Positions 1-6,825 of a DNA stretch of 9,950 nt are shown piece after piece. A model generated the notes under the pieces. It did no database searches and was not told the origin of the DNA. It saw only the letters and a program-made list of their open reading frames with translations. The first letter of the stretch is position 1. Every line of letters starts with the position of its first letter. The translations under genes and the position numbers were made by a program. The DNA is from Acidilobaceae archaeon (GTDB lineage: Archaea; Thermoproteota; Thermoprotei_A; Sulfolobales; Acidilobaceae), in NCBI GenBank assembly GCA_027057815.1, contig JALURD010000183.1, positions 1 to 9,950 on the forward strand. Reading direction: 5' to 3'.

Positions 1-32
1 CCAGGCTTGCATGGGTCGGTGTGGTGCAGCGT

Positions 33-1121
33 ATGGCGTTATCCGATGCGTACGGGCGACCCCTAACGAACCTTCGTATTAGCGTGACGGCGGAGTGCAA
101 TTATAGATGCGTTTTCTGCCATGTTGAAGGTCACCCACTAGGTGGGCCTGCAAAGATTGGCGAGCTACCGCCTATCATGAAGCCTGAAGATTATGAGATC
201 GTTGCTATGGCAGCCAGGATCCTTGGGGTTAGGTCGTTTAAGATAACAGGCGGAGAGCCTCTTGTTAGGGGCGATATAGTAGATGTAGTTGCCAGCTTGA
301 AGAGGGGGCACCCGGACGCCGAGATCTCAATGACGACCAATGGATACCTCTTGTACAAGCTCCTCCCCGGCCTCGTTGAAGCGGGCCTGGCTAGACTCAA
401 TGTTTCGGTGCATAGCACTAGACGCGAGGTTTACAAGTTCATAACAGGCATTGATGGCTATGATGCGGCACTAAAGGGGTTAAAGGCCGCGGCCGACTAT
501 GGGTTAGGGCTGAAGATAAATGCTGTCATACTTAAGGGGGTCAACGACAAGGAAGTGTGGGATTTGCTCGACCTAGCCAAGCGTCATGGAGCAACGCTCC
601 AGCTCATAGAACTACATCCGGTGGGGCTCGGTGCTAAGTTTTTTTCAAAGTACTATCTCCCGCTTGAAAGCATCGAGAAGGAACTAATCGAGAAAGGAGC
701 GAAGATTGTAAGGAGGAGCCTGCATAACAGGCCTATCTACATACTTCCCGACGGTTCTAGGGTTGAGGTTGTAAGGCCGTATGGAAACCCGTTTTTCTGC
801 TCCGGCTGCCAGAGGGTGCGCCTCCTACCTGAAGGCAAACTCTCCCCATGCCTTAACTGGCGGGGCCCCCTTATTGACCTCCTTGGCAGGGTTAGGGCTG
901 CTAGGACTATCGAAGATAAAGTCAGAGCGGCCGCCGAGGCGCTGATGGAAGTCAACAGGCTAAGAAGACCCTTCTTCCTCTGGCGCCTAGGCTACGAGCC
1001 TTCACGGAGACGCTCTTGGGCTTCAGAGCTAAGGCTTAAGTTGCCCAAGGCCGGTTCTGGCACTAAAATGCTAGAAGCCTGGAGTATGAAGCCGGTGGGC
1101 CAGATTAAAGACGCCCAATAG
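33..1121 (+). CDS. moaA: MoaA-type radical SAM GTP 3',8-cyclase (molybdo/tungstopterin synthesis)
   Basis: MoaA uses S-adenosylmethionine to rearrange GTP to 3',8-cyclo-7,8-dihydro-GTP, the first step of molybdopterin or tungstopterin synthesis, acting with MoaC in the cytoplasm. The protein (362 residues from ATG 33) opens with DAYGRPLTNLRISVT, typical of MoaA, then the radical SAM cluster C22-x3-C26-x2-C29 and a TGGEPL motif. Near the C-terminus the second iron-sulfur site C256-x2-C259-x13-C273 is present, with the two arginines (R261, R263) that bind GTP in characterised MoaA. I chose ATG 33 because GGTG at 23-26 lies 6 nt upstream; GTG 21 or 24 is possible, and the frame stays open to the window edge. 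Homology-like sequence ends at about residue 320 (LRRPFFLWRLG). The last 42 residues are an unusual basic tail, antisense to the neighbouring gene, and lack the terminal Gly-Gly of many bacterial MoaA proteins. Family call is secure; the tail is uncertain. Confidence 0.93.
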   Translation: MALSDAYGRPLTNLRISVTAECNYRCVFCHVEGHPLGGPAKIGELPPIMKPEDYEIVAMAARILGVRSFKITGGEPLVRGDIVDVVASLKRGHPDAEISMTTNGYLLYKLLPGLVEAGLARLNVSVHSTRREVYKFITGIDGYDAALKGLKAAADYGLGLKINAVILKGVNDKEVWDLLDLAKRHGATLQLIELHPVGLGAKFFSKYYLPLESIEKELIEKGAKIVRRSLHNRPIYILPDGSRVEVVRPYGNPFFCSGCQRVRLLPEGKLSPCLNWRGPLIDLLGRVRAARTIEDKVRAAAEALMEVNRLRRPFFLWRLGYEPSRRRSWASELRLKLPKAGSGTKMLEAWSMKPVGQIKDAQ

Positions 1122-1753
1122 CCTATGCCAGCCGCTTCAAGGAGAATCCCCGCTCCAGCCACGATTAACGCGGGCACCTCTAGCATAGCATCCGTCCTTA
1201 CGGGGCAACTCTTAAGTCTTGCAGGGCCTCCTGACGCTACTACTAGTGCAAAAGCGAGGCTAGCCGTCACCATGGCGGCTGCAGTGGGTGTAGCATAGTA
1301 CGTTATTGGTGCTAAGGATAGTACCGTCAGGCCAGCGTGCAGCCGCCGGGTCGACGCGGCAGCTGCTGCTCCAGAGGCTGTTATGGCGGCTGCGGCAATT
1401 GTGGGGTCGCCCAGGGATCCTGCTGCAAGGCCTGCATACACTATTTCGTATCTACGCGACGCTGCGCCCCATAGAATAGCAGTGCCTACAACGGCTAAGC
1501 CGGCATACTCCGGAAGCACGCCTGTCATATGGCCTAGGAAGAATATAGTGGTCAGTACTAGCCATGCAGCCGCTGCAAGCCCACTACCCGTCGATGTGAG
1601 TGCGATCACTGTAGAGGCAAAGAGCGGCGCGATAGCGGAGCCTAGAGTGAACCCTGCAGCGTAGGCGAGGCTGGCAAATGATGCCGCAGCTATTAATGCA
1701 CAGTAAACTGCTCCTAAGCCTCGGCAGCCAGTCCAGTATAGGAGACTACTCAC
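992..1753 (-). CDS. Unknown polytopic membrane protein translationally coupled to ctaB
   Basis: I do not recognise this 253-residue protein. It is very rich in Ala, Gly, Leu and Ile, with about eight or nine likely membrane helices (roughly residues 12-34, 38-56, 60-80, 82-98, 104-134 possibly as two, 138-174 possibly as two, 190-208 and 210-230) and a short polar tail ending in QERLREGS. It has few charged residues and only two histidines (H75, H139), and I see no heme A synthase, transporter or UbiA motif. Its GTG start at 1753 overlaps the TGA stop of ctaB as GTGA, so it is very probably translated by ribosomes leaving ctaB; that is the main evidence that it is real. Its last 42 codons lie antisense to the moaA tail. 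A role in heme O/A handling, terminal oxidase assembly or prenyl lipid metabolism is possible from context only. Confidence 0.75.
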   Translation of the reverse strand: MSSLLYWTGCRGLGAVYCALIAAASFASLAYAAGFTLGSAIAPLFASTVIALTSTGSGLAAAAWLVLTTIFFLGHMTGVLPEYAGLAVVGTAILWGAASRRYEIVYAGLAAGSLGDPTIAAAAITASGAAAAASTRRLHAGLTVLSLAPITYYATPTAAAMVTASLAFALVVASGGPARLKSCPVRTDAMLEVPALIVAGAGILLEAAGIGYWASLIWPTGFILQASSILVPEPALGNLSLSSEAQERLREGS

Positions 1754-2631
1754 AGCGCCACCACCTTACCAACTAGCCAGTAGTCTACAGGGAGGGACAA
1801 GAACACCATCGCAATTATGGGGCTTGCAAACTTGAATAAGCCCCTTGCCGCCTCCCTCGAAGGTTCGACCGCGAACTTCGATATCCTAGTATAGGCTATT
1901 AAGGAGCTTATAGAGGCCATTGAGGCCGCTAGTAGCCCGTAACCTTCAACGACCACAAAGGCCCAAAGTAAGACAACCATTATTGCCAGGGAGGCTTTTA
2001 CAAGTTTCGCAACCTCTTTAGGTGGCAGGAGGGTAGAAGCCATTGGGACCCCAGCTTTGACATAATCGCTCTTGTAATAATACGAGATGAACCATATGTG
2101 CATAGGTATCCAGGCCATAACTATACCGGATAATAGTAGACCTCCAACATCTATGGATCCGCGAGCCGCAGCCCAGCCTCCAAGCGCTGGCATACCTCCA
2201 GCCACGCCGCCAAGGAGTATGTTGAGTGGCGTATTCCTCTTAGATATCTCAGTATACAGTATTATGTCGAAGAGTAGGCCCGAGATAACTGCAGCAGCCA
2301 CGTATCTGTTAATGAGCCCTGCGGCTATAACGCCTACAATTATGAGTGCTACGGTGTAGGCGGCCGCTTCGTCCCTGCTAAGGATCCCGCTGGGTATCGG
2401 CCTCTTCCTGGTCCTCTCCATTATGCTATCAATGTCGCTCTCGATAACCATGTTCAGAGCGGTAACTCCCCCTATTCCCCCCAAGGCGGCCAGCGCTAGG
2501 AGTGTCATAAGTCTTAGACTAGGTTTACCGCCAGCTGCAAAGTATGCACCGTAGAGAGTTATCGATAACAGCATGAGTTGCAATGGCTTTGTCATTACCA
2601 ATATTGCCCTTAGCTTCCTGGCAAGCCCCAA
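1750..2631 (-). CDS. ctaB: Heme O synthase (protoheme IX farnesyltransferase)
   Basis: CtaB/CyoE moves a farnesyl (or longer prenyl) group from its diphosphate to the vinyl group of heme b, giving heme O for heme-copper oxidases; it is a membrane enzyme of the UbiA superfamily. The 293 residues show the first Asp-rich motif N60-x3-E64-S-D66-I-D68 followed by MERTRKRPIPSG (71-82), the second block YTEISKRNTPLN (126-137), GGVAGGMPALGGWAA (141-155), and WIPMHIW with YYYKSDYVKAGVPM (184-197), all diagnostic of CtaB. E64 stands where Asp is more usual, a conservative change. The start is TTG 2631: an in-frame TGA lies 18 nt upstream, no ATG or GTG lies between, and a TATA-like TTTAAA sits about 27 bp upstream, suggesting a leaderless mRNA. 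ATG at residue 13 is the alternative. The presence of this gene implies an aerobic terminal oxidase elsewhere in the genome. Confidence 0.95.
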   Translation of the reverse strand: MGLARKLRAILVMTKPLQLMLLSITLYGAYFAAGGKPSLRLMTLLALAALGGIGGVTALNMVIESDIDSIMERTRKRPIPSGILSRDEAAAYTVALIIVGVIAAGLINRYVAAAVISGLLFDIILYTEISKRNTPLNILLGGVAGGMPALGGWAAARGSIDVGGLLLSGIVMAWIPMHIWFISYYYKSDYVKAGVPMASTLLPPKEVAKLVKASLAIMVVLLWAFVVVEGYGLLAASMASISSLIAYTRISKFAVEPSREAARGLFKFASPIIAMVFLSLPVDYWLVGKVVAL

Positions 2632-2657
2632 GGGGCTCCGACCCTGATCTCAAATCG

Positions 2658-2663
2658 TTTAAA
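2658..2663 (-). promoter_or_regulatory. Candidate TATA box for ctaB
   Basis: On the minus strand TTTAAA (within CCTTTAAACG) is centred about 27-29 bp upstream of the TTG start at 2631. This is the usual TATA-to-start distance in archaea and would place transcription initiation at or within 2-3 nt of the start codon, so the message would be leaderless. This is inferred from position and base composition only. Confidence 0.5.
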
Positions 2664-2693
2664 GGCTCAGGTTAAGAATACGCTTCCATAAGG

Positions 2694-2705
2694 TAAATAG
2701 TATAA
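2694..2705 (+). promoter_or_regulatory. Candidate TATA box for hutG-hutI
   Basis: The A/T-rich stretch TAAATAGTATAA is centred about 25 bp upstream of the hutG ATG at 2724, fitting a leaderless or almost leaderless hutGI transcript. GGAGGG at 2706-2711 lies 12 nt from the ATG, too far to be an ideal Shine-Dalgarno site and probably not transcribed if this TATA box is used. No clear operator was seen, although histidine catabolism would be expected to be regulated. Confidence 0.5.
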
Positions 2706-2723
2706 GGAGGGTGTAGTGCTGGG

Positions 2724-3665
2724 ATGAAAACTGGAGAAGCCAGCGGACTCTTCGAAGCCCCGGGATCCCCTCTCCTCCGGGACCCCCGCGATAAGAGGGT
2801 TTCAAGTCTCGTGTCGGGAAGTATAGGAAAGGTTGCCTTAGTAGGAATTCCCTGGGATTGGAGCACATCCGGAAGACCCGGCAGTAGGTATGCCCCTCAA
2901 GCCTTGAGGAGTGCGTTCTACGCGCTGAGGACGTGGGCTCCATCTCTGAAATCAACCATTACGTGGTCTATAACGGATTATGGCGACATTAGGGTGGCAC
3001 CAGGGGACTGGACTACAACCAAGAAGCGCGTAGAGAGAGCGCTTGAAAACGTGTACTCAAATGATCACGAGTTCATTATAATCCTCGGTGGAGACCACTC
3101 AATAACCGAGGCAACGGTCGCCCCCCTAGCTAGGAATGAAAGGGTAGGATTACTTGTTCTAGATGCGCATTACGACCTAAGGAGTGTTAGCGAAGGCCTC
3201 ACCAGCGGATCCTGGCTCTGGAGTTTGCTAAGAAGCAGCAAGGAAAAGGTTACAGCAGCCGTTGTGGGCGTTGCGGACTACTCCAACCCAGAATACCTCG
3301 AGGAAAGGGCTAAGGAGCTTGGAGTCAGAATAGTAACCAGGCTAGAGCTTCGAGAAGACCCCTCATCTTGGAAGGATGCCGTCGACCACCTCCTGGCCTC
3401 CGGATCAGAGGTCTTCTACATATCCGTTGACATGGATCATATAGATCAATCGTATGCGCCTGGAGTCAACTCGCCAACCCCGCTAGGAATGACGCCTCTC
3501 GAGAGCCTCGAGGTACTTAGGTATTCAACAGCCAAGCTGAAGCCCAGGGCGGTGGATGTGGTAGAAATAGTCCCAGCTGCAGACCCAGCAGGTTTAACAG
3601 TCTCGCTAGCCGCCAGGCTGCTGGCGTATACGCTCCACACTAGAATGGGTGAAGGAGATGCCTAA
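2724..3665 (+). CDS. hutG: Formimidoylglutamase, arginase/ureohydrolase family
   Basis: Predicted to hydrolyse N-formimidoyl-L-glutamate to L-glutamate and formamide, the last step of histidine degradation. The 313-residue protein carries the ureohydrolase dinuclear manganese site: GGDHS (122-126, H125), DAHYD (147-151, D147, H149, D151) and SVDMD (234-238, D236, D238). The DAHYDLR motif followed by TSGSW (160-164) resembles HutG (DAHFDLR...SGTW) more than agmatinase or arginase. The GIPWDWSTSGRPGSRYAP segment (41-58) is the usual N-terminal substrate-site region. The first 30 or so residues are a variable extension; ATG 2724 is used because GTG 2711 is followed at once by a stop in its frame. 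The gene overlaps hutI, which makes the last two enzymes of one pathway adjacent and strongly supports the substrate call. Agmatinase activity is the main alternative. Confidence 0.88.
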   Translation: MKTGEASGLFEAPGSPLLRDPRDKRVSSLVSGSIGKVALVGIPWDWSTSGRPGSRYAPQALRSAFYALRTWAPSLKSTITWSITDYGDIRVAPGDWTTTKKRVERALENVYSNDHEFIIILGGDHSITEATVAPLARNERVGLLVLDAHYDLRSVSEGLTSGSWLWSLLRSSKEKVTAAVVGVADYSNPEYLEERAKELGVRIVTRLELREDPSSWKDAVDHLLASGSEVFYISVDMDHIDQSYAPGVNSPTPLGMTPLESLEVLRYSTAKLKPRAVDVVEIVPAADPAGLTVSLAARLLAYTLHTRMGEGDA

Positions 3666-4920
3666 AGCCGACCTGATAATATATAATATAGGAGAACTAG
3701 TGACCTTCTCAAAAGGCCCCCTGAGAAGAGTCACTCCGGAAGACGCAGTCATACTCAGGGACGCGGGTGTAGCTATTAGGAATGGGAGAATAGTTGAGGT
3801 CGGCTCGTCAACCAGTATAACAGCCAAATATGAGGGACTCGCACTCGATGCGGGCGGAAGACTCGTTACACCGGGCCTCATAGACTCTCACACACATCTG
3901 GTCTTTGGAGGTTCTAGGGAGGACGAGTTCGAGCTGAAGTTAAGCGGGGTCCCCTACGAGGAGATACTTAGGAGAGGTGGGGGCATTTATCGAACAGTTA
4001 GAGCTACACGAAACGCGAGCGACGAAGAATTAGTGGCTAGAGCGGTTGAAGTTTTAGACTTCATGCTTGAACACGGGACTACCGTTGTTGAAGCCAAAAG
4101 CGGGTATGGGCTTAGCTTGGAGGAAGAGCTTAGACTCTTACGCCTCATAAAGACTTTAGATGAAATACACCCGATCAAGGTTATCCCAACATTATTAGCG
4201 CACGTCATCCCAGAGGAGTTCAAGGATAGAAGACGGGATTATGTAGATATGTTCGCTGAAAAGCTTATTCCTGAAGTTGCGCGTGAAGGACTAGCTATAT
4301 ATGTTGACGTTTTCTGTGATAAAGGGGTTTTCACGCCCGAAGAGACGAGGAAAATCCTCTTAGCGGGGCTTAAGCATGGTTTAAGGGCCAGGCTGCATGC
4401 CGACGAAATTGATTACATAGGATGCTCGAAACTCGTGTTGGATATAGAACTAGACGCGGTGGACCACTTGGAGAAAACCCCACCGGAAAACGCGTTTCTC
4501 CTAGCGGAGAAGGGGGTGGTAGCGGGTCTCCTGCCTACCTCGATAATGGCCCTATTCACTGACGCAAGGCCTCCAGTAAACGCCTTCAGAGAAGCAGGCG
4601 TGTTCATGGCGGTGGCTTCAGACTTCAACCCGAACAATATGACTCCCCATGTGCAGTTAGCCATGGATGTCTCTACATATATCCTTGGCTTAACTCCTTT
4701 GGAGGCTTTGGCGGGTGCAACAATCAATGCAGCTAAGAGCTTAGGCCTCGAAGGCGAGTACGGAAGAATAGCGCCAGGCTATAAGGCAGATCTAGTAATA
4801 TGGGACGTCGAGAACTACAAGTGGATAGGATATGCTTGGGGCTTCAACAAGGTCCTGGCAGTGGTTATTAATGGTAAGATAGAGTATCCCGAAATCGACG
4901 AAGCAGACCTTAGTAAGTAA
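3658..4920 (+). CDS. hutI: Imidazolonepropionase
   Basis: HutI is a cytosolic metal-dependent amidohydrolase that opens 4-imidazolone-5-propionate to N-formimidoyl-L-glutamate, the substrate of the adjacent hutG product. From ATG 3658 the protein is 420 residues, the normal length. It shows DSHTHLVFGGSR (76-87; metal ligands H78 and H80) followed by EFELKLSGVPYEEI and GGGIYRTVRATR, then AKSGYGL (146-152), TLLAHVIP (178-185), DVFCDKGVF (217-225), LHADE with H247, DHLE with H270, and ASDFNPNN with D322. This is a full set of HutI signatures. ATG 3658 has GGTGA at 3647-3651 six nt upstream and overlaps the hutG stop by 8 nt, so translation is probably coupled; GTG 3649 is the in-frame alternative. 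The 3' end overlaps the convergent JAMM gene by 11 bp. No hutH or hutU lies in the window. Confidence 0.96.
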   Translation: MPKADLIIYNIGELVTFSKGPLRRVTPEDAVILRDAGVAIRNGRIVEVGSSTSITAKYEGLALDAGGRLVTPGLIDSHTHLVFGGSREDEFELKLSGVPYEEILRRGGGIYRTVRATRNASDEELVARAVEVLDFMLEHGTTVVEAKSGYGLSLEEELRLLRLIKTLDEIHPIKVIPTLLAHVIPEEFKDRRRDYVDMFAEKLIPEVAREGLAIYVDVFCDKGVFTPEETRKILLAGLKHGLRARLHADEIDYIGCSKLVLDIELDAVDHLEKTPPENAFLLAEKGVVAGLLPTSIMALFTDARPPVNAFREAGVFMAVASDFNPNNMTPHVQLAMDVSTYILGLTPLEALAGATINAAKSLGLEGEYGRIAPGYKADLVIWDVENYKWIGYAWGFNKVLAVVINGKIEYPEIDEADLSK

Positions 4921-5617
4921 CTCTCTCAAGCCTCACACTTTCAAGCTTGCCGGGATCAACGGGCTTCTTCTTAACGATTGCCTCCCTCAGTGTTATGTAA
5001 TCATGCTCACTAAGGAACCCCACCCTGTATGCAACGGCGGCGCATGAAGTAGTTGCTGCGCCTTCTCCAACGCCTCCTTCTACCATGAGGTCTAGGCTGC
5101 TTTCTAGGTCTTTCCAGGAAAGGTTGCATGCGCCTTCAGGGTGGGTGTGATAAGCAGTTGCAACCTTAATGAATGGTATTCTGACCATGTATAGTTCCCC
5201 CTCCAGTATAACGGCGTAGCCCTTGTCGGTGTAAAGTATCATGTACTCGACTCCTGTTTTTGAGGTTTCAAGGGCAAACTTTCTAATTAAATCGTGGTCT
5301 CTGCGTAATGGAAGCATGACAAGGATTCGATAAAGGTCTGTAAATGAGTAGTATGGAGAACCCCAATCTTTAGCTATCACTCTGACTTTGACTCCTGTAG
5401 ACTCGAGGATTCTTTCGCCTAAGACCCCCGAGCGTCCAGGGTAGTATACGTTAACTTCAACCACGTCGCCCTGTGGAGGCCTGGTTGCAGACTCACTAAC
5501 GCCTATTTCCCAGAGCGGTATTTCTTCATCGTAAACACTTTCAATTACATCTATAACAGTGTAAGTTACAGCCACGGCTATTGAAGCCCTTGTTACACTT
5601 AATTCTTGCCTCTTCAC
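4910..5617 (-). CDS. JAMM/MPN+ metalloprotease-like protein with unknown N-terminal domain
   Basis: The 235-residue protein contains a complete JAMM zinc motif of the form H-x-H-x7-S-x2-D: H157-T-H159, seven residues, S167-W-K-D170. JAMM proteins are zinc isopeptidases or peptidases (Rpn11, AMSH, archaeal JAMM1 acting on SAMP ubiquitin-like modifiers, the CysO-cysteine peptidase Mec+). The catalytic Glu normally lies before the motif; E117 in ALETSKTG, placed like the ETxG of the family, is the best candidate, with E139 and E141 as others. Residues 1-105 are not recognised; they look mixed alpha/beta (SIAVAVTYTVIDVIESVY, then VVEVNVYYP). No signal peptide or membrane segment is seen. The start is GTG 5617 without a strong Shine-Dalgarno site; upstream ATG 5629 is out of frame. 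It is transcribed alone, with no ubiquitin-like, E1-like or sulfur-carrier gene next to it, so its substrate cannot be inferred. Confidence 0.8.
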   Translation of the reverse strand: MKRQELSVTRASIAVAVTYTVIDVIESVYDEEIPLWEIGVSESATRPPQGDVVEVNVYYPGRSGVLGERILESTGVKVRVIAKDWGSPYYSFTDLYRILVMLPLRRDHDLIRKFALETSKTGVEYMILYTDKGYAVILEGELYMVRIPFIKVATAYHTHPEGACNLSWKDLESSLDLMVEGGVGEGAATTSCAAVAYRVGFLSEHDYITLREAIVKKKPVDPGKLESVRLERVTY

Positions 5618-5650
5618 GGTGCTATCATCCCGTGGGTTTCCCAGAGCGTT

Positions 5651-5655
5651 GGAGG
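5651..5655 (+). promoter_or_regulatory. Shine-Dalgarno site deciding the methyltransferase start
   Basis: GGAGG (extended GGAGGGT) lies 7 nt before ATG 5663. It selects that ATG over the earlier in-frame TTG at 5606, which would add 19 residues and would run into the 5' end of the divergent JAMM gene. Confidence 0.75.
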
Positions 5656-5662
5656 GTCCTCG

Positions 5663-6403
5663 ATGGGTAAAAGAGGCCTTGGAGAAATTTGGGCTAATAT
5701 AGTTGCTGACATAGAATGGCTAGTTAAGAAGAACTGTTATGAGCGTGTTAACTTCTTCACGAGTCTTCTACAACTAGACAGGCTAAGAGGAAAAGCTGCC
5801 TCAATCCTGGAGGGCTCTGAAGTCATTCTTGATGCGGGGGCGGGTCCGGGGTATTCCTCTGCAGCTATATTAAGTAAAGCTCGTCCTATGAAGTTGATAA
5901 TGCTGGATCCCAGCGAGTTAATGCTTAGTCATGCATGGAAAGTCCTCCAAAAGCGGAAGGGCAGCTTGCAAGCGATTATAGGAGTGTTCGAGTCCATACC
6001 TCTCTCGGACAATTCGCTCGACGGCGCTGCTACGATGTTTGCCTATAGGGACGCCATAGACTATGAAGCAGCTGCACGCGAGATGTGCAGGGTTCTTAAG
6101 GAGGATGGGGTTCTAGTTATATTGGACTTGTATAGGCCCGACTCGTTGCTTGAAGAGTTCGTGGTTAGAACTTATCTAGCACTCATTCCTCCCTTAGCGG
6201 CTTTCCTCACAGGATGTATCAGAGGCTTCACAAAGTATTTTGGTCTTGATAAAACGCTTGACAGAATGCCTAAGTTGAGTGAGTTAGTTACTATGCTTAG
6301 AAGGTACTTTAAGGAAGTCAAAGTGGATAAAGTCCTGCCGGGCACTATCCTAATCGAGGCCAGAGGGCCCCGTAAGGAAGCATGCGGAGGCGGCAGCCTT
6401 TGA
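5663..6403 (+). CDS. UbiE/MenG-like class I SAM-dependent methyltransferase
   Basis: A 246-residue cytosolic Rossmann-fold methyltransferase. Motif I is VILDAGAGPGYSS (54-66) with the glycine-rich loop at 57-63, followed by an acidic residue ending strand 2 (D82 in IMLDPSE). The block FAYRDAIDYEAAAREMCRVLKEDG and the following VILDLYRP resemble UbiE/MenG quinone C-methyltransferases, where an arginine-aspartate pair and EMxRVLKPGG occur at the same place. A role in methylating a respiratory quinone is therefore plausible and fits the heme O synthase nearby, but many archaeal methyltransferases share this pattern, so the substrate is open. The start is fixed by GGAGG 7 nt upstream. The gene is divergent from the JAMM gene across only 45 bp and overlaps the downstream NfeD-like gene, so the two are probably cotranscribed. 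A possible promoter (TTAAT at 5599-5603) lies within the JAMM coding region. Confidence 0.83.
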   Translation: MGKRGLGEIWANIVADIEWLVKKNCYERVNFFTSLLQLDRLRGKAASILEGSEVILDAGAGPGYSSAAILSKARPMKLIMLDPSELMLSHAWKVLQKRKGSLQAIIGVFESIPLSDNSLDGAATMFAYRDAIDYEAAAREMCRVLKEDGVLVILDLYRPDSLLEEFVVRTYLALIPPLAAFLTGCIRGFTKYFGLDKTLDRMPKLSELVTMLRRYFKEVKVDKVLPGTILIEARGPRKEACGGGSL

Positions 6404-6816
6404 CTAGGAGAATAGAGGCCTTGATTGCAGTCATAGATGAGGCCCTCATCATTATAGCATTCCTGCTCCTTGGGATCTATGTTGCTAGGTCCGCAGGCTT
6501 AATAGATGTAAGTACTGCGGTGGCAGTGGTCTCAGGCGTGGGCGGATTCATAGTCCTAATAGCGTATCTCGTAATTAGAGTGCATTCAAGGCGTCCAGCA
6601 GTAGGTCCTGAAGCATTGATTGGGATGGAGGGCCAGGTATTCGAGGACCTTGATCCTGAGGGCCTCGTCCTAGTTGAAGGCGAGATCTGGAGGGCTAGGA
6701 GTAGGGGAGGAGAAAAGATACCGAGAGGGATGAGAGTTAGAGTCATTGGAGTTGAGGGCCTTACTTTAATTGTTGAACCCTACCCTCCCGCTTCTACGGG
6801 GAGCTTGCACGGCTAG
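6382..6816 (+). CDS. Short NfeD-family membrane protein
   Basis: The 144-residue protein has two membrane helices (about 17-38 and 46-66) and then a C-terminal soluble beta domain (about 76-135). That domain has the NfeD OB-fold pattern: LIGMEGQVFEDLDPEGLVLV, then VEGEIWRARS, IPRGMRVRVIGVEGL and LIVEP. Full-length NfeD proteins carry a serine protease domain and work with stomatin/SPFH proteins in membrane quality control; short forms like this one lack the protease. No stomatin gene is in the window. ATG 6382 overlaps the methyltransferase by 22 nt with only a weak site upstream. In-frame TTG 6400 is an attractive alternative: it forms a TTGA overlap with the methyltransferase stop and has GGAGG at 6386-6390, 9 nt upstream. 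Its 3' end is 9 bp from the convergent acyl-CoA dehydrogenase. Confidence 0.82.
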   Translation: MRRRQPLTRRIEALIAVIDEALIIIAFLLLGIYVARSAGLIDVSTAVAVVSGVGGFIVLIAYLVIRVHSRRPAVGPEALIGMEGQVFEDLDPEGLVLVEGEIWRARSRGGEKIPRGMRVRVIGVEGLTLIVEPYPPASTGSLHG

Positions 6817-6825
6817 CCCGAGCGG

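Noticed and set aside
1383..1664. Plus-strand open frame opposite the ctaB-coupled membrane protein
   Set aside because: It is antisense to an Ala/Gly-rich hydrophobic gene, has no ribosome-binding site and reads as the mirror of GC-rich codons.
992..1753. Heme A synthase (CtaA) next to ctaB
   Set aside because: The conserved histidines and the EMIHR-type motifs of CtaA are absent; only two histidines are present.
2757..2790. GC-rich repeated CCGGGA/CCCC segments near the hutG start
   Set aside because: They lie in coding sequence and give an ordinary variable N-terminal extension.
2659..2955. Minus-strand open frames across the hutG 5' end and the divergent spacer
   Set aside because: They cover the promoter region and the antisense of hutG, with no protein-like pattern or ribosome-binding site.
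2724..3665. Agmatinase or arginase instead of HutG
   Set aside because: The DAHYDLR...SGSW pattern and the overlapping hutI favour formimidoylglutamase; agmatinase is kept only as an alternative.
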